Source: Niabella aurantiaca DSM 17617 (GTDB lineage: Bacteria > Bacteroidota > Bacteroidia > Chitinophagales > Chitinophagaceae). Taken from it: 64,000 nt of DNA. The notes under the pieces are model-generated. The model ran no database searches. It saw nothing but the letters and a program-made list of their open reading frames with translations, and had not been told where the DNA came from. This document shows, piece after piece, positions 28,508-37,297 of this stretch; the stretch's first letter is position 1; each line of letters opens with the position of its first letter. The DNA lies in NCBI RefSeq assembly GCF_000374125.1, contig NZ_KB893648.1, positions 185,197-249,196 on the forward strand. Reading direction: 5' to 3'. A program made the position numbers and the translations under genes.

Positions 28508-28859
28508 ATCTCCGTGTTAAGGAACACCGGGGCCCGTGCGCCTGTTTATTTGCAAACATCATAGCCTGACCGGCGGAAACATGCTCCGCTAATAATGAAC
28601 CGGTATCAAATTGTCTTTATCGATTTATGCCCGGTCAGTGAGGGCGCTGCCCGTGACGCAGGTCACGGTTTGTATCGCCGCAACCTATTCAAGAGAACAG
28701 CCATTTTAATAAAATAAATACCGGCCTATTATTAAATACTGCTCCGGAACATCGGTGGCCTGCGCTTTTTAGCCGGCCTTTTTAAGCATTTCATTTTTTT
28801 TAAAAATCAACTAAGGGTTTTTATCCTCCGGATACTCTTTATTCATAAGCGCAGTGTTT
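28508..28859. other. 352-bp non-coding gap between sigma and anti-sigma genes
   Basis: No convincing coding sequence was seen. It holds the 18-bp word shared with 35023-35040 (here 28590-28607). It also holds a perfect 7-bp-stem hairpin CCGTGAC-GCAG-GTCACGG (28651-28668), which is followed by only a short T run and is therefore a weak terminator at best. An A/T-rich stretch lies just before fecR (about 28790-28845, CTAAGGGTTTTTATCCTCCG) and may contain the promoter used by the ECF sigma factor, by inference from position only. Confidence 0.5.
28590..28607 (+). repeat. 18-bp word TAATAATGAACCGGTATC, copy 1
   Basis: It is identical to 35023-35040, downstream of the locus B SusD gene. An 18-base exact match between two non-coding gaps 6.4 kb apart is unlikely by chance. 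It is probably part of a dispersed intergenic repeat or a shared signal. Confidence 0.5.
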
Positions 28860-29903
28860 ATGGAACGGAACCGGTTTATTGAATTACTGAGAAAAAAAGA
28901 GAGCGGGGAGATAACCCTGCTGGAACAGAAGGAGCTGAATGAGCTCCTGGCTGTAAACGATACGTATCCTGTGATCCAGGGGGCATTGAAAGCGCTTTCC
29001 GGTCCGGATCCGCTGTTTAACCGGAATACGGATAACGGAGATAATGCCGGATTAAAGCGCCTGCGCGAGCGGATCCGGCAGGCGGAAAAAAAGAACAGGA
29101 GCCGGATTGCCGGAATGCCCGTGCGATGGATGGCAGCTGCGGCGGTGATCTTTGCGTTGCTTACCGGGGGGCTTTTTTATTTTTCTACCCCTTCCCGCCA
29201 TCCGCAAGCCAGAACGGCAAATATCGTTGAAACGGAAAAGGGCTCCCGCACCAATCTGGTGCTGCCGGATGGGAGCAGGGTTTGGGTGAACGCAGATACA
29301 AAGCTCACCTATGACCATACGTTTGGTACAAGAACAAGGTCGGTGTATTTATCGGGGGAAGCTTATTTTGAGGTGGCAAAGGACAAGGCCCATCCTTTTA
29401 TAGTACATACACCGTTGATGGATGTAAAGGCCGTTGGAACAGCTTTTAATGTGCGGGCTTACAAGGACGAGGCGAACGCCCAGGCAACACTGATGGAAGG
29501 GTCGGTAGAAGTGGCTTTCAAAAGGAAAGAGAGTGGGAAGATCCTGCTGAAGCCCATGGAGAAAGTGATCGTCCGGACGCCTGCAGCGGCTGTTGCAGGT
29601 GAAAAAGATCTTCCGGAGATCGCCGTAATGAAAGTGAACTATGATCCTGCGGAAGCAGCAGCCCCGGAAACCCGGTGGCTGAAGAACCGGCTGGTATTCA
29701 GCCAGGAGCGCCTCGGTACCATTGTAAAAACGCTGGAGCGGCATTATGGCTGCAGCATCCGGGTAACAGACACGGCGCTATTAAACCGCAAACTCAGCGG
29801 TATCTTCCAGGATGAAAGTCTTGCCGATGTGCTCGAGTCCTTCCGCCTTGCGGCCGGTATCCGGTATGAGATCGATAAAAATAATGTGTTGCTTTTTAAA
29901 TAA
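28860..29903 (+). CDS. FecR-family anti-sigma factor
   Basis: The ATG at 28860 is preferred over a GTG six bases upstream. The 347-residue protein has an N-terminal cytoplasmic anti-sigma helical part (RFIELLRKKESGEITLLEQK). One transmembrane helix follows at about 85-107 (WMAAAAVIFALLTGGLFYF), then the periplasmic FecR domain (about 120-220: NIVETEKGSRTNLVLPDGSR, YLSGEAYFEVAKDKAHPFIV, VGTAFNVRAY). A C-terminal DUF4974-like domain contains FSQERLGTIVKTLERHYGC and a terminal NNVLLFK. It would sequester the ECF sigma factor encoded at 27917 and take the signal from the STN domain of the SusC at 30046. The order sigma, anti-sigma, SusC is the standard trans-envelope switch. Confidence 0.95.
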   Translation: MERNRFIELLRKKESGEITLLEQKELNELLAVNDTYPVIQGALKALSGPDPLFNRNTDNGDNAGLKRLRERIRQAEKKNRSRIAGMPVRWMAAAAVIFALLTGGLFYFSTPSRHPQARTANIVETEKGSRTNLVLPDGSRVWVNADTKLTYDHTFGTRTRSVYLSGEAYFEVAKDKAHPFIVHTPLMDVKAVGTAFNVRAYKDEANAQATLMEGSVEVAFKRKESGKILLKPMEKVIVRTPAAAVAGEKDLPEIAVMKVNYDPAEAAAPETRWLKNRLVFSQERLGTIVKTLERHYGCSIRVTDTALLNRKLSGIFQDESLADVLESFRLAAGIRYEIDKNNVLLFK

Positions 29904-30045
29904 CCCTTCAAAACGATTCCATATGAAAAAAGAAACATAGTAATTAAATAAGAAGGCGGAAAATGCTCGTAACATTTCCCGCCGGATCAGGACAGAAATC
30001 ATTGCCTCGACAGCAATATTCCATCACTTTAATCATCACAAAAAT

Positions 30046-33000
30046 ATGAAAATTAAAGATTGCCCTGCCATGCGTGATGGGGTGCAATTAATTATCAAAT
30101 ATCTGTTGATAATGAAGCTTGTCGTCTTTATCATCCTGCTGACTTCCAGTCAGGCGATCGCCATCGATACTTTTTCCCAGGAAAGGATCAATTTAAAGCA
30201 GACCAATACAGCCATCACTTCTGTTTTAAAAGGAATTGAGGAGAAGTATGACTATCGCTTTGTGTACAGCGACAGCGTGGCGCTGAGCAAACAGCGGATC
30301 GATGTATATGCAAGAAATGCAACCATCGATGCGGTCATGCAGCAGCTTTTGAAGACCACCGCCTTTTCTTATAAAAAGATGAACAAGGGATTGATCGTAA
30401 TCATCGGCAGCGAACCGGAACGGGCTGTGGTACCGGTGAAGGCTGCGGTGGTAGATGATGCCGGTGTGCCGTTGCCGGGCGTCAACGTTGTTGAAAAGGG
30501 TACCACCAACGGCACCGTTACAAAAGAGGATGGCGGTTTTTTGATCAATGTAAAGGATGAACAAGCGGTACTGGTGATCTCAGCGGTGGGGTTTGCCACA
30601 AAAGAGATCCCCGTAAGCCAGCTGACCGCTACCGTGGTGCTGGAGCGGGAAGAGCGGAAGATGGAAGAAATCATTGTGGTAGGGTATGGCACCCAGAAAA
30701 AAGTAAACCTCACCGGTGCGGTGTCTACCATCTCCGGCCAGGAGCTGGTAAAACGGCCGGCGGCCAACACCTCGCTTTTGCTGCAGGGCAAAGTTCCGGG
30801 CCTGCAGGTGGTGCAGAACTCGGCGCAACCCGGGCTGGAGAGCCCGTCCATCCAGATCCATGGTGTGGGTACCTTTAGCTCGGCGGGCAATAACCCGCTG
30901 GTGCTGATCGATGGCATACCGGGCTCTCTGACCAATGTGAACCCCAATGCCATTGAAAATATCTCCGTTTTAAAGGATGCGGCTTCGGCTGCTATCTATG
31001 GGGTACAGGCGGCAAATGGGGTGATCCTGGTAACCACAAAGGCCGGCACCAAAGGTCGGTTGAATGTAGACTACTCCTACAACTGGGGATTGCAGAAGCC
31101 CTCCGGTGTGCCCAGCCTGATCTGGAACTCGGTGGAGTTTATGGAGCTCAGCAATGAAGGCATCAACCGTACAGGACAAAATATGAGCAAGCTGTATTCC
31201 CAGGCACAGATCGATGCTTACCGCAATGGGAACGGCTCGGCACAGTATCCGAATACCGACTGGACAAAGCTGATGTTTAAAAATGCGCCCATGCAGCAGC
31301 ACTATCTGAGTGTGAACGGAGGAGAGGGGAAAACGACCTATAATTTCGGATTGGGCTACCTGGACCAGGACGGGATCCTTATAAAAACAGGCTATAAGCG
31401 CTATAATGCCCTGTTCAATTTCCGCACCCAGATGAGCCGGGTGGTCAGCTTTGGAAGCAATATCAGCTTTATGCAGGGCAACCGTATGGATCCTTTCAGC
31501 AATACCGAGAACCTGGTGCTCAGCATTTATGCGCAGCATCCCTTATGGTCGCCTTACCTGCCCGATGGAAGCGGAAGGGTAACCAGTAAGGCCTATGATT
31601 TTGAAACCACCAATCAGAATGCCTATGCGGTGATGCAGACAAGCAAGGATTACAATAAGGCATATGGCATAACGGCCAACAGTTATGTAGACGTGCATAT
31701 TGCTAAAGGACTGAAAGCACAGGTAAAAGGAGGTGTGACCTATAATACCGACCGGCAAACAAGGCATAACATTCCATTGCCCACCTTCCTGTTTCAGCCG
31801 GACGCGAACGGGGTACATGCGCCGCAGCAAAATTACCTGGGAACCTATATCACGCTCACAAAGACCCAGCAGGAGAATATCCATTATACCTTTTATTCTA
31901 CATTGAACTATGACCGGGTATTTAATGATGTGCACCATCTGACCGCACTCGGGGGATACAGCCAGGAACATTTTACTTACGAACAGCTGGCGGGCTTTAG
32001 AAGGGATTTTCCTTCGGAGAACCTGCCGGCCCTGAATGCAGGAGGTACGGACGCCCAAACGACGAATGGCTATGGATATGAGTGGGCGCTGAAATCGTTC
32101 TTCGGGCGATTGAACTATGCGTTTGATAACCGGTATTTGCTGGAGGTCAGCCTGCGGGAAGACGGATCGTCAAGATTCCGCGAAGGAAGAAGATGGGGGG
32201 CCTTCCCCTCCATGTCCGCGGGATGGCGGGTATCGCAGGAAAACTTTATGAAAGGGATCACCTGGCTTACCAACTTAAAGATCCGGGGCTCCTGGGGGCG
32301 GCTGGGCAACCAGAATATAGGTAATTATCCCTACCAGAATCTGCTGGATAACGGGCTTTACATCTATGACAAGGTAGCTGCCGGCGTGCTGAACGCCAGC
32401 CTTGCCGATTCCAATATTACCTGGGAAACGACCACGGCAGCAGGCATCGGCCTGGATTTTTCATTGTTCCATAACAAGCTCTCCGGTACCTTCGATTACT
32501 TTTCCAAACAAACCCGGAACATCTTAAGACTGGCACAGGTGCCTGCTTTTGTAGGCATGGATGCACCTACCATTAACTCCGGGGCTATGGAGAACAAAGG
32601 GTTTGAGTTCAGCCTGGATTACAAAGACCGTTTCGGGGATATTGATCTTTTTGCAGGGATCAATTACTATACCTACAGGAACCGGGTAACCAAACTTGGC
32701 GCGGAAGAGATACAGAGCAATAAGCTGCGGAGGGAAGGGCTGCCCTGGAACTCCTGGTATATGTGGAAATGGATCGGTATTTTTCAGAACCAGGAAGAGA
32801 TCGACGCGGCTCCCAAACAGCAATACACCCCCAAACCCGGCGATCTTATTTTTGCCGATCTGAGCGGGCCGGAGGGCGTTCCGGATAATAAAGTGGATGC
32901 CTACGACCGGGTAGTGATTCCCGGGCAATATCCAAAATTCAATTATGGCTTCAATCTCGGAGCTGCTTATAAAGGATTTGACCTGACGGTATTCTTCCAG

Positions 33001-33414
33001 GGCGTAGCCGGCATCAAGGTATATACCGACCAATGGGGATACGGAGCATTCCGGCAATGGTCGCCGCCGCCTACCTTCTGGAGAGACCGCTGGACGCCGG
33101 ATAACCCCACCAGCAAACTGCCGGGAATGTATGTGGATCAATACCTGCCCATCACCGCGGCTTCCTCTTTCTGGTTGCAGGATGCTTCTTATCTGCGGTT
33201 AAAGAACCTGGTGCTGGGGTATAATTTCAGCAGCCAGTTGCTGCAGCGGATCAGGGTACAGCAGCTGCGGGTGTATTTCTCCGGGGACAACCTGCTGACC
33301 TTTTCGGATTTTGAAGGAGATCCCGAGCGCGTTATCACCGATAATACCAGCGGCCGGTTTGCCATTTACCCGCAAGCCAGTATCTATACGTTTGGTGTTA
33401 AAGTCACTTTTTAA
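30046..33414 (+). CDS. SusC/RagA-type TonB-dependent transporter with STN signalling domain (locus B)
   Basis: The protein has 1122 residues. The N-terminal signal region (LLIMKLVVFIILLTSSQAIA) is followed by a secretin/TonB short N-terminal (STN) domain at about 50-120 (GIEEKYDYRFVYSDSVALSK, ATIDAVMQQLLKTTAFSYKK). Then come a carboxypeptidase-like domain (about 130-200), the family box EEIIVVGYGTQKKVNLTGAV, a plug with VLIDGIPGSLTNVNP and DAASAAIYGVQAANGVILVT, and a barrel ending in GVKVTF. The STN domain contacts FecR in the periplasm, so this protein is both importer and sensor and drives sigma release when glycan binds. SusD follows after 10 bp. An internal ATG just before the hydrophobic core is an alternative start. 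Confidence 0.97.
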   Translation: MKIKDCPAMRDGVQLIIKYLLIMKLVVFIILLTSSQAIAIDTFSQERINLKQTNTAITSVLKGIEEKYDYRFVYSDSVALSKQRIDVYARNATIDAVMQQLLKTTAFSYKKMNKGLIVIIGSEPERAVVPVKAAVVDDAGVPLPGVNVVEKGTTNGTVTKEDGGFLINVKDEQAVLVISAVGFATKEIPVSQLTATVVLEREERKMEEIIVVGYGTQKKVNLTGAVSTISGQELVKRPAANTSLLLQGKVPGLQVVQNSAQPGLESPSIQIHGVGTFSSAGNNPLVLIDGIPGSLTNVNPNAIENISVLKDAASAAIYGVQAANGVILVTTKAGTKGRLNVDYSYNWGLQKPSGVPSLIWNSVEFMELSNEGINRTGQNMSKLYSQAQIDAYRNGNGSAQYPNTDWTKLMFKNAPMQQHYLSVNGGEGKTTYNFGLGYLDQDGILIKTGYKRYNALFNFRTQMSRVVSFGSNISFMQGNRMDPFSNTENLVLSIYAQHPLWSPYLPDGSGRVTSKAYDFETTNQNAYAVMQTSKDYNKAYGITANSYVDVHIAKGLKAQVKGGVTYNTDRQTRHNIPLPTFLFQPDANGVHAPQQNYLGTYITLTKTQQENIHYTFYSTLNYDRVFNDVHHLTALGGYSQEHFTYEQLAGFRRDFPSENLPALNAGGTDAQTTNGYGYEWALKSFFGRLNYAFDNRYLLEVSLREDGSSRFREGRRWGAFPSMSAGWRVSQENFMKGITWLTNLKIRGSWGRLGNQNIGNYPYQNLLDNGLYIYDKVAAGVLNASLADSNITWETTTAAGIGLDFSLFHNKLSGTFDYFSKQTRNILRLAQVPAFVGMDAPTINSGAMENKGFEFSLDYKDRFGDIDLFAGINYYTYRNRVTKLGAEEIQSNKLRREGLPWNSWYMWKWIGIFQNQEEIDAAPKQQYTPKPGDLIFADLSGPEGVPDNKVDAYDRVVIPGQYPKFNYGFNLGAAYKGFDLTVFFQGVAGIKVYTDQWGYGAFRQWSPPPTFWRDRWTPDNPTSKLPGMYVDQYLPITAASSFWLQDASYLRLKNLVLGYNFSSQLLQRIRVQQLRVYFSGDNLLTFSDFEGDPERVITDNTSGRFAIYPQASIYTFGVKVTF

Positions 33415-33424
33415 ACATACTACT

Positions 33425-34993
33425 ATGATGATCTATAATATAAAAAAGTTCTTTTTGTGGAGCCTCGTCTTCGTGCTGCTGGGCGGATGCCAGAAAGACG
33501 ACTTTCTTGATAAACAGCCTTTTGATAAAATAACCAATGAAGTATTCTGGACGTCTAAAAAGGACGCGGAGCTTGCGCTGACGGGTTGCTACAGCTCACT
33601 CCGGACGCCGGCCTTCGCCATCAATCAGAGTTCTTATTCTTCCCTTCAGTTTGAAGGATTAACAGATAATGCTTATTGCAATTCCACTCTTGATGGCTAC
33701 ACCGATATTTCCAGGGGGGTGATCACGCCCACAACGGGTGGCATCATCACACGTGTGTGGACGGATGCGTACAAAGGCATTGCCCGCTGTAACTGGTTTC
33801 TGGGAAACCTGCACCGGGTACCGGATCTGAGCGAAGCAGATCAGGCGCGTATGCGGGGAGAAGCTTATTTTCTTCGGGCGTTTATGTACAATGAACTAAC
33901 CATGCTGTATGGAGATGTGCCGCTGATTACCGAACTGCTGGGATTTGGTCCGGATGTATTCCAGACACAGAAAACGCCCCGCATGGATGTGGTAAAACGG
34001 ATGATCGGGGATCTGGACAGTGCAGCCGCCGGCCTTCCCAACATAGCTTATGCGGACGGGCACCCTGTACGGGCCTCTGCCCTGGCATTGAAAGCGCGGA
34101 TGTGCCTGTACAATGGTCTTTGGCAGGATGCAGCGGATGCAGCAAAAAAAGTAATAGACGAAGGCAAGGCCTCGCTTGCAGAGAGCTACCAGGGCATCTT
34201 TTGGGGAGAGCAGGAGGGCAATCCTGAGATCCTGTTTTCAGTAAAGGCCAGCAGCCCTACGGCTATACACAACCTCGATCTGCTGTATGGTTCGCGGTTT
34301 TCGATGGTGCCCCTGCACACCCTGGTGGATTGTTATGAGATGAAGGATGGCACCGCTCCGGTAGCGCCGGTGGTGCCCTCCTTTTATGATCCCAAAAACA
34401 GGATGCGGAATGATTTTTATCAGAACCGGGATCCCCGGCTCAAGCTAACGATCTTCACTCCCGGGGATCCCTGGGCGTATAATTCCACGATCGGTTTTAA
34501 CAATGAGGCCAAATTCAAAGCTGAATCGCCTTCCGTAAACAACCTGGGTATCCGGAAGTACATCAACATTACCGTAAATGACGGTTCCGGAGGACCCTCC
34601 GGAAGTTCGCAGGCTATTGTAAAGCTGCGCTATGCAGATGTGCTGCTGATGTATGCGGAAGCGATGGTAGAACTGGGAGGCGGCGCCACCAGCGATCCGG
34701 CAGCATTAAAGGCGATCAATGACGTAAGGGCAAGGCCGGGCATCCAGATGCCACCCAAAACAGCGCCCTTGACCCGGGCTGCAATCCGCAACGAACGAAG
34801 GGTGGAGCTCGCGTTTGAAGGGTTGCGGTATTATGATATCAAACGCTGGAAAATTGCCAAGGCCGTACTGAACGGCTACAAGGATCCGGGCAATGTGATA
34901 CGGGTATTTGAAGACCGGTTTTATTACTGGCCGGTTCCGCAGACCGAAGTGGATATGATGGGCGCTGACTTCCAGAACCCGGATTACCGGTAG
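33425..34993 (+). CDS. SusD/RagB-type glycan-binding lipoprotein (locus B)
   Basis: The start at 33425 gives a lipoprotein signal (FFLWSLVFVLLGGC lipobox) followed by the SusD N-terminus QKDDFLDKQPFDKITNEVFW. The 522 residues include GEAYFLRAFMYNELTMLYGD, LRYADVLLMYAEAMVELGG and the C-terminal RNERRVELAFEGLRYYDIKR. It partners the STN-SusC upstream. An upstream in-frame extension lies within the SusC coding region and is rejected. It ends locus B's transport module; a 231-bp repeat-containing gap separates it from the enzyme genes. Confidence 0.96.
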   Translation: MMIYNIKKFFLWSLVFVLLGGCQKDDFLDKQPFDKITNEVFWTSKKDAELALTGCYSSLRTPAFAINQSSYSSLQFEGLTDNAYCNSTLDGYTDISRGVITPTTGGIITRVWTDAYKGIARCNWFLGNLHRVPDLSEADQARMRGEAYFLRAFMYNELTMLYGDVPLITELLGFGPDVFQTQKTPRMDVVKRMIGDLDSAAAGLPNIAYADGHPVRASALALKARMCLYNGLWQDAADAAKKVIDEGKASLAESYQGIFWGEQEGNPEILFSVKASSPTAIHNLDLLYGSRFSMVPLHTLVDCYEMKDGTAPVAPVVPSFYDPKNRMRNDFYQNRDPRLKLTIFTPGDPWAYNSTIGFNNEAKFKAESPSVNNLGIRKYINITVNDGSGGPSGSSQAIVKLRYADVLLMYAEAMVELGGGATSDPAALKAINDVRARPGIQMPPKTAPLTRAAIRNERRVELAFEGLRYYDIKRWKIAKAVLNGYKDPGNVIRVFEDRFYYWPVPQTEVDMMGADFQNPDYR

Positions 34994-35224
34994 TGGCCGC
35001 AGAAGGAGTGAGAAACGGGTAGTAATAATGAACCGGTATCCGCCAGGATCGTAATGGGGGATACCGCCGTTAAATATCCTTGCGGGCCTTAGGCGCTCAT
35101 TGCGGTTGAGATTGTAACCGCGAAGGTGAAAGGGCGCCAGGAGCAGCAGCTGATAGCAAAAGCTCTTGTACCTTTTTAGTGCCTCAGCGGCAAACAAAAA
35201 TCTTCATTAACAAACGAAATCATT
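34994..35224. repeat. Non-coding gap with 18-bp word copy 2 and hairpins
   Basis: The word TAATAATGAACCGGTATC at 35023-35040 is identical to 28590-28607. Downstream is a perfect 6-bp-stem hairpin GCGGTT-GAGATTGT-AACCGC (about 35100-35119) and a GC-rich GGCGCCAGGAGC stretch. These fit a REP-like intergenic element. No coding sequence is supported. Confidence 0.45.
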
Positions 35225-37297
35225 ATGCAAAATAAAAAACAGAACCGGGGAATCCTTTTCCTGATATACTATTGCGGTTGCATGGGGCTTGCCCTGTTCT
35301 GCAGCATGGGGGCAGGCGCGCAGCGGCCCATGGCCACGCAAAAGCCCCCCGTTTTTAAGAATACGATCTTCGGTGCGCCGGAAGTGACCGTACGCAAAAC
35401 GGCCGGCGTATGGACGATCGCAGGTAAAAAGAATACGGTTTCCCTTAAAAGCAGTGATCTTTCGCTTGGGGTAAAGACCGCCGGAAGTGATTGGCATTTT
35501 TTCCCTTCCCGGGATGGTGATCTGATCATAAAAGACCAGGGCAAAGAAAGAACGCTCCGGCTTGCGGCAGCGCCGCAAAAAAAGATCGTCTATTACAACA
35601 CCGGCTACAAGTCGGGCGTTCAGATAAACCTGGCCGGCTGGCCCGGCACCGATCTGAAGCTCTTTCTTACCCTCGCATTGGAAGGTCCTGCCGAAGAGCT
35701 GGTATTTGATATTGCTGCCGGGGAAAGGAATACGGTGGTGCGCAAGCTCGACTGGCCGGCGGCGCTGGATGCATCCACGGTAGATTATACACTGCTGAGC
35801 AATGTGCGGGGCGTATTGCTGCCCCGCAACTGGCCAAAGCCCTATCATCCGATACGGACCTCTGAGCCGGACGGAACGATCACCAGAACCGACCGGAGCG
35901 AACTGCAAAGCAATGTGATCGAAGACTGGTCCATGTCGTGGTGGGGGTTCCAGAAGGGCACTTCGGCGATGATGCTGATCGTGGAAACACCTAATGACGC
36001 GGCCTACCAGTTCCGGCATCCTGCCGGAGGTCCCACTGTTATCGGTCCGCGCTGGCGTTCCACCCTGGGGAAGCTCGGCTATCCCCGAACAGTGCGTATG
36101 TGCTTTTTTGAAAAAGGAAACTATGTGGATATGGCAAAGCGCTACCGGCAGTATGCCATTGAAACCGGCTTATTTGTATCGTTAAAAGACAAAGTAGCTG
36201 CAAAGCCGCAGGTTGGCAGTCTGATCGGCACGCCCATTGTCCGCTCCGGGATCCTTACCGATTATCTTCCGGGAAGCGCCCGCTGGAAGCGGGATTCCGC
36301 CACCCGGCATGCGATGGTTACGTTTGATCAGCGCGCGGAGCAGTTCCGGCTGTGGAAGGCAAAAGGGTTATCCAGCCTGATGGTAGTGCTCACCGGCTGG
36401 CCAAAGCTGGGATACGACCGTCAGCATCCCGATGTACTGCCCCCGGCCCCGGCAGCAGGTGGCTGGGAAGGAATGCGGCGGCTGGGCCGGGAGCTGAAGG
36501 CCATGGGCTATCTTTTTGGCCTGCACGACCAGTACCGCGATTATTATGTGGATGCACCTTCCTTTAACACACAGTTCGCCATTCACGAAGAAGACAGCAC
36601 TGCACTGCCGGCGATCTTTCCGGGTACACGCTTTGGCGATTATAAAGAAGGACAGGTCCCCTACATGGACTACTGGGATGGCGGGAAAATGTCTTACCTG
36701 AACAGCCGGTTCATGCTGGGGCATATGAAAAAAAATTACCAGTGGCTGTTTGATCATGAGATCAAACCCCAGGCTTCTTATCTTGATGTGTTTGGATATG
36801 TGCCGCCCGATGAAGACTTTAATCCGCAGAACCGGGTAACGCGCACTGATGCCCTGAACGACCGTATCAAGCTGTACCGCTGGGCCAAAGCGCACCTGGG
36901 CATAGTAGGTACCGAAACCGCCTGTGACTGGACCGTGCCCTATGTGGATTTTTCATCCCCGCTGAAAGCGCGGAACGGCATCACGGTTCCCCTGTGGGAT
37001 TTGGTATACCACGATGCCATCCTTACCACTTATAACCCTGCAGATCTATACGGCTTGCTGAATGCGGGGCTGCCGCAGCTGGGCAGGGATTTTGACGCGG
37101 GGCCAGCGGCACTGGCGCAGGTAAAGCGGATGAGCGCCCTGAACAGACGACTGGCTTTTACGGAAATGACCAATCATGAATTTTTGAACAGGGAGTTGAC
37201 TAAAGAGCGTACAACTTTTTCTGACGGTACCACCATAACTGTGGACTGGGATAAAAAAACAACGACCATCAGTCCGGAAATAAAAGAATCATTATGA
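35225..37297 (+). CDS. Predicted TIM-barrel glycoside hydrolase, DUF5696-like
   Basis: The protein has 690 residues with a signal peptide (ends FCSMGAGAQ). The N-terminal third is beta-rich (sandwich-like) and the rest reads as a TIM barrel: LSSLMVVLTGWPKLGYDRQH, MGYLFGLHDQYRDYYVD, then QASYLDVFGYVPPDEDFNPQ. The aspartate in SYLDVFG and the GTETACDWTVP strand are candidate catalytic positions. The overall look matches the uncharacterised DUF5696-type proteins found in PULs and distantly resembles GH101-like barrels. The stop codon overlaps the start of the next gene by 4 bp (ATGA), implying translational coupling and a joint job. The function is inferred as a glycosidase of unknown specificity. 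Confidence 0.65.
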   Translation: MQNKKQNRGILFLIYYCGCMGLALFCSMGAGAQRPMATQKPPVFKNTIFGAPEVTVRKTAGVWTIAGKKNTVSLKSSDLSLGVKTAGSDWHFFPSRDGDLIIKDQGKERTLRLAAAPQKKIVYYNTGYKSGVQINLAGWPGTDLKLFLTLALEGPAEELVFDIAAGERNTVVRKLDWPAALDASTVDYTLLSNVRGVLLPRNWPKPYHPIRTSEPDGTITRTDRSELQSNVIEDWSMSWWGFQKGTSAMMLIVETPNDAAYQFRHPAGGPTVIGPRWRSTLGKLGYPRTVRMCFFEKGNYVDMAKRYRQYAIETGLFVSLKDKVAAKPQVGSLIGTPIVRSGILTDYLPGSARWKRDSATRHAMVTFDQRAEQFRLWKAKGLSSLMVVLTGWPKLGYDRQHPDVLPPAPAAGGWEGMRRLGRELKAMGYLFGLHDQYRDYYVDAPSFNTQFAIHEEDSTALPAIFPGTRFGDYKEGQVPYMDYWDGGKMSYLNSRFMLGHMKKNYQWLFDHEIKPQASYLDVFGYVPPDEDFNPQNRVTRTDALNDRIKLYRWAKAHLGIVGTETACDWTVPYVDFSSPLKARNGITVPLWDLVYHDAILTTYNPADLYGLLNAGLPQLGRDFDAGPAALAQVKRMSALNRRLAFTEMTNHEFLNRELTKERTTFSDGTTITVDWDKKTTTISPEIKESL

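Noticed and set aside
28651..28668. Hairpin as a strong terminator for the ECF sigma gene
   Set aside because: The stem is perfect but there is no real T run, so it was kept only as a structure within the gap.
33311..33424. Longer N-terminus for SusD of locus B
   Set aside because: It overlaps the SusC gene and lacks a signal. The ATG at 33425 matches a lipoprotein start.
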